Below are positions 55,601 through 64,000 of a stretch of 64,000 nucleotides of DNA, in pieces. The position numbers and the translations under genes are program-made. Under the pieces are notes generated by a model. The model saw only the letters and a program-made list of their open reading frames with translations, made no database searches and was not told where the DNA came from. The stretch lies in the NCBI GenBank assembly GCA_012064415.1, contig SSNU01000057.1, positions 38,828 to 102,827 of the forward strand, written 5' to 3'. The stretch is from Gyrodactylus bullatarudis. Its lineage: Eukaryota > Platyhelminthes > Monogenea > Gyrodactylidea > Gyrodactylidae. The stretch's first letter is position 1, and each line of letters begins with the position of its first letter.

Positions 55601-58600
55601 AACACAAGGACAGAGTCGTTAGCTTTTGAAATGTATTAATAAGAAGAAAGAGATAATTTCTGATGTGAAAAGATTAATTTTGACTCTTGGAAAAAGAACA
55701 ACAGCAAAAATAGATTTCCAATAAACAAACAGAAGTAGTTCCTATCTAATTTCAAGACCACTCTCGTAGACGCTTCGGTATTGAGATAAAGAATGAGACA
55801 AATGTAATCGGAATCTCTCCGAGATTAAAAGGATTCGCTCTATCCAAGCATCTAGGAGAAATCTGTACTCATAACAGTAAAAAGTAGCGAACCAATCTTA
55901 TGCTCAACTTGCATACCCTATTTTTTATTCAATAATTTTGAGATGCAAGTTATTTGATTTTTAATAATTTTTGTCTAATATAAGAATTCATTGTCTAACT
56001 AGCAGTATTTAATTTTTCAAATCAGCAGTTTCGAATATCGAAGAGAAAAAAGTGACAACTTGAAAAAAATACTAATTCTTGGATTTTTACCACTTATCGA
56101 CTCATTTCATCATGGGATTCAAAGAAATCAGGACAAAATTATTGGAATTTCTGTAAAAAAAGTAAATACTCATCTTCATTTCGAATAGCTTCAGATTTAC
56201 TTGAGGTATCGTGTCACAAAAGATACTTGACTAATCTTGAGATCGATATCAATTTCAATCACTTTTGAGTCGGCTCACCTATAAAGTTCTTCAGATTCAG
56301 AAAGATTCCGAAAATTCCCAAATCGCCACAATTTCATAACAAAAAATGAGTTAACATTTTTTTTTATTGTATAGAAATCCTACATACATTTTCAATCGAA
56401 TAACAAGCCTTCTCTATTTTAGAAGCCTATCATCAACATGTATAGAACTTGGCTATAGATAAAAATACCCTCATTGATTTATTATCATCGAAGAACGATA
56501 AATAGGTTCAGAAAAGATCCTAGGTATCCTCAGAAATGATTCATGTGAAGAAGAAGGCATCAAATCTCTCTTAATTTGAATTACATGTAATTTAAATAAT
56601 TTTTTCAATAACAATAGAATATTTCACAGGATTATCGAAAATTAATGCTTTTTTAAATAATTTTATTTTCGGTACCTTACCGGATCTTTCCAGATGGATC
56701 CGAATCTGAACTATCTGAAGAACCCTACTCATCAGGCAGTTAATAAAATAAAGTGTTATTTTGCCGAATAAATTATATAAAAAGCTCAAAATCCTCATAT
56801 GAATTTTCACAACAAGAAATTCGAGGGCTATCAAAAAATTCAACAGCTACATTTTATTTCGATAGAGATGAATTTATCTAGACTGATAATTTCATTATAA
56901 AAACTGTTTTTTATTCAATATGAAATCAGATAATAATTATTACTTTAGAGAATAATAAAATAATTTTAGATGTTGTCTAGTTTCCAAGGCTGCTTATAAA
57001 AATAGATAAAATTAAAGATATATTTTTTTTGAAAGTATGAAACACATGTATTTCGTACCCTAGGTTTTTTGAATTGTATTCTTATCAGACGATTGCTCTG
57101 CTTTCATTTGTCTGACTGGGAAATTCATTCCTTGACAAAGACTTTAATCTGTATTAATTTGAGAAATTCGACGATAATCTGTTCTTTTACTGGGCTTATC
57201 AAAAGATTTTCTTTACTAGAAAAACAGACAGTTCTACTTTGTCTTGGCAAAATCAATGAAAGACTTGATACTAAGAGAATCATCACCAGAACCTATTGGG
57301 TTCAGATTTTACAAATTATATTGCATCCCTATAAGCTTTCTGATGAATTTAGGATGGTGTCTAAGACTCATTTTGCTACCTAAACAGGGGTTTTGGAATA
57401 AAAATAATTTTTTATAAATTTTATCGAAATAATTTGAGAAAATGAAACATTCTTTTAACTGATTTATCATGATTTCAAAAGCTACTAAGCTTTATTCAAA
57501 GATGGGTTTTCAATGAATTCTGATTAACTCAACTCTGATTGGTTCAATGAATGAAAAACTCAGAACGATTCTCGATAAGAAATTCTTTTAACAGACTCTC
57601 TGTCACTTTATTCCGATTAAAACACAAATATTTGATTTGATTAACTGTTATTGATTCTAAAAGAATTGACCTGATAAGAGAACATTGCCTTTGGCAAAAT
57701 TTACATTGACAAGATGTAAAATTTTATTAAAACCTTGATCTTATGGGTTATTGATGGATTTAAGATAAGGGGAAATAATAGTTTAACAAACTAGACTAAT
57801 CGTTTAATATGTGGCAATTATGAAGCTAATGACTAGCAAGAAATATCTCATATTTTTTCAATTATAATGGAATTTATAAAAAACTATTTGATAAAAATAA
57901 ACATCGAAGAAATAAAACTCTCTTGTCTCATCTATCTAAATCAGTCGTGTTAGTTGATGCTCTTGGAGAAGATTTATTGATGGCGAAACTTTTTGTTTAA
58001 ATTGGAGATTGATGAAATTAAAATGGGTCAATTTTGAGTTTATTAAAACAGAATCTTCTGTAATGAAATGTAAGCCAAAAAGAGGTTTTAATTCTTCTAT
58101 TAGTTGAAGAACCCTTTTCCAGTTCGTTGAGGAAGATATGAAATTCAATAAAGAATTCGAGAAATTCATTAAGAAACTCATGAAATTCATTAAGGAATAG
58201 TATTTTAAAATTTCATTATTGAAGGAAGATATGAAATTCAATAGGGAAGTTGTGAAAAACGATATGGAATTAATGCAATTCATTAAGGAATATTCAAGTT
58301 TTATTCCTCAATCAAAGATATCAATCCTTCGCTTGCAAGGGGACAAAATAAAGATAAAAATTACTTTAAATGTAGTGAATAAATTCAATTATCTCAATTA
58401 GTCTTCTGATTGGTAAGCTATTGGATAGATGAGTTTAGTGTGGTTTTGTGTGAAGATTGATCTCAATTCATTAATACCATGGGAGTGTCATATTCAACCG
58501 CTTACAAATGAATCTGCAATCCCAGAGAGTTTACCTCGAAGAAGAATGATTGTTGATTAATGATTAATGTCAAAAAACTCCACAAATTCTACTAAATTTA

Positions 58601-61600
58601 ATTGATCACATCGAATGTTGAACAATGGAGAAAACATTAATTACCTAAAAGGTCAAGACGGTATTCCTGTTGCTGAATAGGAGACTCTAGGAGATCGCAG
58701 AGGAAGCCAAATAAACTATAGATAAAATAATACAATTCACAAACCATGTGAAATATTATTATCCTAAATTATTGCGAGAAGAAGATAAAATTTTCCTTTT
58801 ATGAATTGCATTAATTCCATATCGTTTATCACAACTTCCCTATTGAATTTCATATCTTCCTTCAATAATGACATTTTAAAATACTATTCCTTAATGAATT
58901 TCATGAGTTTCTTAATGAATTTCACGAATTCTTTATTGAATTTCATATCTTCCTCAACGAACTGCAAAAGGTATAGTGTTTAAGTGTATAATGATAAATA
59001 AGAGTCTTGTAGAAAATTATTTGTCATTGGATTAAAAGAAAAAGTTTAATATTCACTAACTGATTCTATTAAAATAAGATTTTTTGATAAGGAATCGATA
59101 ATTTTTTTATTCTTGGAGATAAAATTATTATTTGATGACTACCGTGTCTATAGCTTTAGTTTATTCAATCATACCTACAAGGTGAAATTTTTCTATATAT
59201 CCAACCTTGTTAATTAGAAGGATTTAAACTGATAGGAGTGAATAAGAGGGTTAAAATTAAGTTTTTCAGCTATTGGCCCAAAAACAAGAACAATAATTTC
59301 TAGTGCTGTACTGTATTTTGTAAATAAATACAAAATTAACTGAATCGTTATAGCTTTCAGTATAACCTTCTCAACCTTTCCTATATTAGGATGAAATGAA
59401 TTTTCACAAGCATCCTTGAAAATAAGATTAATTAAGGTAGAGACCATATTTTGGAGAAAAAACAATTTGTATCTCTCTATTCTTAAGCTAGTTGACATGA
59501 AGATGAGAATTTACTATTTTTACAAAAAACTCGAAATTTTTTGAATTCTAAAACGGAATGAGCTAATAAGATCTTCGTTGAATGTTGATCCCAAATATCA
59601 TCACTTAACTGCTTCGAATTATCGAAATCTATAAAAATTTTGGGTTCAAAATTTGAAAAAGTGGAAATTTGATGCATTTTTGAAATTCGAAAAACGGCCT
59701 AATTTTGGTCAGATTGAATTTTTTTCAGAATTTTTTCAAATATCACATCTTATTAGCTCATTCCGTTTTAGAATTCAAAAAAAAAATTTCTGTGAATCCG
59801 GAGAAAAATATCGAGTTTTTGTAAAAATTCTCATCTTCATGTCAATTGGGTTCATATAGAAAAGTGTTTAGTGTATTCAACTGCTGTAATGTAATTGATT
59901 TTACGATTTCGATTTCACTCTCGGATCATAAAATGTCTAGCAGATTGTCCAATTTCTGTATTGAGTGACTGAGATTTTCGAATAGCAAATTAAAAAGTGT
60001 GCCCACAAGTTATTACCACGTAAGTTTGTAATCTAACTTGAGACATAGTATTTCTTCCTACACAAACACACACCTAAATTTAAGAATGTCCTCAATCTAT
60101 TAAATTTTGAGCAAACTTGTTTTGAATATTCATTGCATATAGAATATATATTCAAGAAGAAAGGGAATAGATATAAACTTAATTCCTAATTACACGACAA
60201 CTGTGAAAAGATCTCAAGTTAAGTGTGCTATGTAACCAGGACAACTTTTGTCAAATACAAAAAATAAGAGAATTCATCTTTATTCCTTTTAAAAGTGCAT
60301 CAGAATTGTATTTTCTTGTAAAAATAAAAATGTAGTTGTTTTTCTCACCAAAACTTTTTTTACCCAACATGTACGAAAAGTCTCCTGTACTGTCTCTATT
60401 TGTAAGTGTGTCTTTTTGGGTGTAAATTTGTATCTCCGACTCATAAATTTACTCATAATGATGAATGCTTATAAGCGATGAACATAGCTCTATCCTCATG
60501 TATATGACATGTTACCAACTGTAGCATAGTATTTCTTAGACAGACAATCACACACACTGTTTTTGAGAATAAAATAATACAAACTGGCTGGCAAGAGTTT
60601 TGCATTCTAGTGATTAGAGTACATGGTTTTCTAAGAGTAAATTTGCGTTATCTTTTAGAACCTTGATTGTCTATGTATCTCTGAAGAATAGTTTAACCTA
60701 ATAACCTTAGAAGAAAGAAAGAATTGATTCCTTTTATCTAAATCTCGTTTGTTGTGCAAGTCTTTCATTGATATCGTCGTTTCATCTAGAAAATGAACAC
60801 TCCTTGAAATTTCGTTTCACAAATTGATCACAGTATTTTATTCCTAATTAATTGATAACTTATCAATGATATTCGAAATCGAATGCTATTTTTTTCAATA
60901 ACTAACTGCTATTTTTCAAACTTATTTTCTAGACTAAGCCCCTGTCAGATAAATAGATTCGTGCTGTTTTTCTAAAGCGTCTCAATCTCGAAATAAGGCC
61001 TGATCTGAGAGCTTTTGATTGGTCCAACAAAAAAGCTTGAGACGTTAATTTAACTATTTCTAATAAAGAGACAAATTCTTCAAAAGGATTACGTTCCTTT
61101 TATCATATTCAGAGATTTTAAAAATTCTCATTTTTATTCTGTAGCCCTGTGAGATTCATCATACTTGTATTAGGGAACAACAGATGAACATTTTCGGAGG
61201 GGTAGAGCAACAACTATTGATTGTTCTGGCTTTCTTCTTTGCTCATTTTTACGACATGAAATTGAATGTGTTATCTTAGCGAATGGAAGGAAGGAGATGA
61301 AGAAGAGAGAAGAATGCAGACATTCAACTCAATGAAGAGGTTAACTCTCAAGAATACATATATTGTGCTTACTTACGATGATGATTTTTTTCTGTTGTTG
61401 AATCATTCAGTAAATAAATACATTTTTATTTAACAAACAAAAATGAAAAACTGAAAGCATTTATAAATATTGTAAATCTCTCTTTCTCTCTAAATGGATC
61501 AAATCAATAACTTATGAGGTTTCATATCGAGTAGAATTTCTTACGTTACATAAACTTCATTTAAGCGATAAAAATATTGTCGAACTTTATTTGATTTTGA

Positions 61601-63238
61601 ACTCATAATGAAGTTATCAAGAGAAAAGAAACGAATATCATCCTTATCCCCGTAAATATCCACATAAATACTACAGTACTATCACAATCCGAATTTTTGA
61701 GCACTCCGATTGGTTAAGCTGATACTTAGTGAGTGGATCCTTTGGGATAATGGCTCAGTGACTAAACAAAAGAGTAGAGTCTGAAGAGATAAATTTCTCT
61801 CAACTCCCTTTAGAATCAGATAATATAAACTTTTTTCCAAATTTAAAATTTATTCTCATAGATTTCTCTTTCAGGCTGAAAGTGGACCAATGCCAAAAGC
61901 AGAGAGGTTCTCAATATGTTATTTTTTCAACAATTCTTACTCAACCTGATTTTGAAGAGAAAATTTCTCAAAGTACATGTGAGAGAGAATTCTCAAATTC
62001 CAAGATGTCTCTTCACTCTCATTCTCAATTGTCATGCAGGCTTACTACTACCCCGGGGTGAGAGTAGTTTATTCATGTAACCACATGGAGAAACAATGAA
62101 TGATAATCTCTAGAATAGATTTATTCACTAATCAATTGCATACATTAGATAAAAGTTGTAGCAAGGTTTCAGACATTCTCCAGCCTCAGATTTAGATTAA
62201 ATATTTGAAATAAATGGTGAAAACTACATCAACTTCAGGACGAGATAATAATCTTTCGAAATCATTGTATATTTTGAATTTTTCGAATATCTTCTAAAGA
62301 AGGGTGGAAAAAAGAATGTCTGAATGACACATTGATACGCAATTTTGTGCAGCCTCTCTTTGCCATCACCTTTTTATCTATGAGTGTTTAACCTTGTCAA
62401 GACAGGCTTGAAGATTAGGGAATCAAGAAAACATTTGAATAGATAAGAAATCATATAGGCTTGATCGAGATAATTCAAACAATTATCAGTTTATGTGTTT
62501 ATGTTCAATGGGTTTCAAAAATAAAAATGAAACTACTGAATAGAATGCAAGAATGTACTACGACCTCATTTTAGTACAAGAACGGATATCAAATTACAAT
62601 GTAGAAAAAATTACGGAAATCTAAGACAAATATACCTAGTCATGTAAAATAATGTACGACTCACTTTGATTAAAATCTAAATATTTGAAAGTTCGAATTC
62701 TCAGGAGTAAATTTGTTTTTTCTTGAAAATCGAAAGTCTTTCTAATAGGGTATTTGGAACATAGAGCTCTGCCGAATTCCTTAAGCTCGGAGGGGTTATG
62801 GAAATGGTCTTCAGATAGAATATATCCTTCGTGAACATCAGAATCGATGTAAAAATCCGATAGTTTTATAAATCTTTTGGAATTTATACATTCATACAAA
62901 ATTTGTAACGAATAGTTGACTGAGTTGTTACATTTTGAATCAAGATCTTTGCTCTCGAAAAGTGGACCATCTACAACATCTATTTCGCAACTGGATTTGG
63001 TACAAGATTTATAAATTTTCTCTGTAAGATTTTGAGTGCACTGATTGGATATGAAGCTAGTCTGTCGACATTTTGAAGTAGGAAATATACCAAAGTGAGC
63101 TTTTTTTACAAATAAAAACTCGTTATCATTGCATTTTAAGATTTGTTTCTCATTTTGACATATCTCCTCATCTAAAGCGTTTAGTTTTAGATGTTTTAAT
63201 AGAAAAAAAAGTGCAAAACTAATCCAGAATAGAGGCAT
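40648..63238 (-). CDS. SUEL-lectin/Sushi single-pass transmembrane receptor with long cytoplasmic tail
   Basis: Twelve exons join without a frame break to 823 aa: 63238-62665, 51455-50967, 50905-50830, 50232-49907, 47098-46827, 44624-44532, 44492-44432, 44366-44226, 42044-41938, 41276-41183, 41104-41075, 40856-40648. A signal peptide (to about 22) precedes a galactose/rhamnose-type SUEL lectin domain (ILKCND, VKKAHFGIF, spaced Cys, ending LQILYEC, about 28-115). An uncharacterised segment follows, then a Sushi/CCP-like module (IIKCPLLPIMNQG, KINCPIDH, VYCN with QWSDFP and PEC, about 193-275), a Thr-rich stalk, a transmembrane helix (VAIALGFILCFITLIICLCLF, about 356-377) and a 440-residue tail with NPIY and QPYNDP. 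EVA1C-type receptors share SUEL plus one membrane pass, but not this tail. Ligand and role are unknown. The 11.2-kb first intron is joined by phase and domain logic only. Confidence 0.75.
48890..49152. mobile_element. Foldback MITE of the GACATGAAGATGAG family
   Basis: Inverted ends CGACATGAAGATGAGAGTTTACTA and TTTTCTCATCTTCATGTCGA flank an almost palindromic interior, which explains similar open frames on both strands here. It lies in a SUEL-receptor intron. Related ends occur near 14001, 18206, 54412 and 56164, and a longer complete copy is at 59490-59850. Confidence 0.65.
50396..50575 (-). repeat. Repeat with TTAA-CCCTT end and short frame
   Basis: On the minus strand TTAACCCTTATAG is followed by a short frame MAIFEALADRVQAIAYLNSTR ending in a stop. 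It shares GCAATCGCCTG with the copy at 16390-16410. A non-autonomous piggyBac-like unit is the simplest reading. Confidence 0.35.
51731..52310 (+). mobile_element. piggyBac transposon relic
   Basis: TTAACCCTTGCACTGG (51731-51746) looks like a piggyBac left end. At 52209-52300 a frame reads KPKDEEVKTEIMTYYNSKKGGVDTL, matching the conserved C-terminal region of piggyBac transposases. Frames between are interrupted, so the copy is inactive. It lies in intron 1 of the SUEL receptor gene. Confidence 0.6.
52487..52942. mobile_element. hAT-type MITE, copy 2
   Basis: Same termini and most of the same interior as 16780-17216, in direct orientation. The flanks TTATACAC and TCATACAG agree at 6 of 8 positions, a decayed 8-bp target duplication. 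Confidence 0.75.
52943..57900. other. SUEL-receptor intron 1, middle part
   Basis: No gene seen. Contains isolated ends of the GACATGAAGATGAG repeat (54412, 56164), a short TA run near 53500 and several short A+T-rich frames without family resemblance. Confidence 0.4.
58095..58978. repeat. Long inverted repeat with coiled-coil-like coding arms
   Basis: 58095-58285 and 58801-58978 are inverted copies with few mismatches around a spacer of about 515 bp. Each arm repeats a GAAATTCATTAAG-type unit that translates on the sense strand as alternating Lys/Glu/Phe (EEDMKFNKEFEKFIKK). The units resemble a small tandem array that was then inverted. No terminal motif of a known transposon was found. Confidence 0.55.
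59490..59850. mobile_element. Foldback MITE of the GACATGAAGATGAG family, long copy
   Basis: Ends TTGACATGAAGATGAGAATTT and AAATTCTCATCTTCATGTCAA; the interior is largely palindromic (ATTCTAAAACGGAATGAGCTAA and its complement near 59750-59775). No coding capacity. Confidence 0.7.
61550..61700 (-). repeat. Decayed copy D of the hammerhead-bearing repeat
   Basis: On the minus strand a frame MSSKSNKVRQYF starts at 61607, matching the start of copies A and C. Upstream, GTATTTATGTGGATA and ACGGGGATAAGGATGAT align with the hammerhead region, but the core is destroyed. It lies in SUEL-receptor intron 1. Confidence 0.4.
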
Positions 63239-63378
63239 TAATGAACATTTCGATATTTGATTTGGCGCAAATGATCATCTACTTTATTATTCTATCGCAT
63301 TAAACAGATTAATGACATGATATATTTGTTTGGCTGTGTCAATCTCTTAATTTCGAGTAAAATTTGCTCAGTAACTCA
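63239..63378. promoter_or_regulatory. 140-bp divergent spacer, SUEL receptor/TFIIF beta
   Basis: Opposite start codons are 140 bp apart; the segment is A+T-rich with no obvious element. A shared promoter region is inferred from spacing. Confidence 0.4.
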
Positions 63379-64000
63379 ATGTCAAAGTATAGCCAAGATA
63401 TATTTTCCGATGCTCATGCTCTACATTCTGTGGGAACTTCTCGTGCTCAAGACGGAGTATGGTTGGTGAAGGTCCCCAAATATCTCTCAAAAATTTGGCA
63501 ACAATCTGGAAACGAAGGTATTGTCGGTAAAGTTGTAATGAAGACCAATACTGATCAGAATGGTAAAACAATATCAGAAGTAGCTTTGACTACTGATAGA
63601 AGTGTGATAAACCAAGCCGGAGAGAATTCTGACTTGATTCCTCATGTAATGTTAATGTTTTTATTTTTAAATAGGAACATCAATTTATTATCCAAACGAG
63701 TAATCCAGTCTCGAATCCAACAAACTCAGGACAGGCTGTAAAGAGAAATGTTATGAGTGGGCAAGAGCTAATAGTCCTTTGCGAAAGCAACACTGATGCC
63801 TCTGATAATCAAAATTCGACTAGTCAATCAGTTTCAACATCATCGAGCAAACAATCAGCAAAAAAACTGTCTATTTTTGGTCGAGTAGTTTCTCGAGCTG
63901 AATGTCGTCCTCCACAAGATGCAAGGTACATGCGATTGAAAGCCAAACAAGTTAAAGACACTAATCGACCGAAACACGAGGTCCGATTCATTGATGAGCC
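63379..64000 (+). CDS. GTF2F2: Transcription initiation factor IIF, beta subunit (RAP30), truncated by window end
   Basis: Exon 1 63379-63645 and exon 2 from 63675 to the right edge, separated by a 29-nt intron, give the first 197 codons. GVWLVKVPKYLSKIWQQ is the N-terminal TFIIF-beta signature, and FGRVVSRAECRPP with YMRLKAKQVKDTNRP is the end of the dimerisation domain. The C-terminal winged helix lies beyond the window. The protein binds RNA polymerase II with RAP74 and helps it join the preinitiation complex. The linker between the two blocks is Ser/Asn/Gln-rich and longer than in the human protein. The ATG at 63379 is preferred over an upstream in-frame TTG. Confidence 0.94.

Noticed and set aside
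56725..56745. CTGATGAG on the minus strand
   Set aside because: No downstream GAAA or stem III, so only a chance core match.
57069..57383. 104-codon frame in SUEL-receptor intron 1
   Set aside because: No recognised motif, A+T-biased composition and no splice-site context; likely chance.

Overview
The window is a eukaryotic, almost certainly protostome animal, nuclear segment. It is strongly A+T-rich, genes are split by GT-AG introns on both strands, and the proteins include animal-specific families: a TRPA channel, a Src-like SH3-SH2 kinase, a lachesin-like Ig protein and the MCU regulator EMRE. Many introns are only 24-60 nt while a few are 1-11 kb. I could not fix the species; a parasitic copepod, a flatworm or a similar small-intron protostome would fit.

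Layout. 1-8.3 kb: 5' three quarters of a TRPA channel gene (minus), whose pore exons lie beyond the left edge. 8.46-21.9 kb: a Src-like tyrosine kinase (plus) with two large transposon-filled introns. 22.6-24.2 kb: an unidentified, probably mitochondrial protein (plus), converging tail to tail with a lachesin-like Ig protein (24.3-25.6 kb, minus). 25.8-29.9 kb: USP7 (plus). 30.5-40.1 kb: three head-to-tail minus-strand genes, in transcription order WDR46, KAT2 (GCN5/PCAF) and RNASEH2A. 40.1 kb: EMRE (plus), sharing a 75-bp divergent spacer with WDR46. 40.6-63.2 kb: a 12-exon minus-strand gene for a SUEL-lectin/Sushi transmembrane receptor with an 11-kb first intron. 63.4 kb to the edge: TFIIF beta (plus), divergent from the receptor.

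The genes are not one pathway. The 22-41 kb block is a compact housekeeping cluster (deubiquitination, genome maintenance, histone acetylation, rRNA processing, mitochondrial calcium) with short divergent or convergent spacers and very short 3' ends. The large introns hold most of the mobile DNA: a non-LTR retrotransposon relic, hAT-type and piggyBac-type MITEs, a MULE-like element with a SWIM-domain relic, and several foldback repeats.

The most interesting signal is a dispersed repeat family carrying a type I hammerhead ribozyme core about 35 nt upstream of a short conserved reading frame. There are two good copies, one foldback copy and one decayed copy. The intact core, cleavage triplet and spacing recur on both strands, and an extra helix outside the classical core appears to covary. 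All coordinates and splice joins were read by eye; no search or folding was run.
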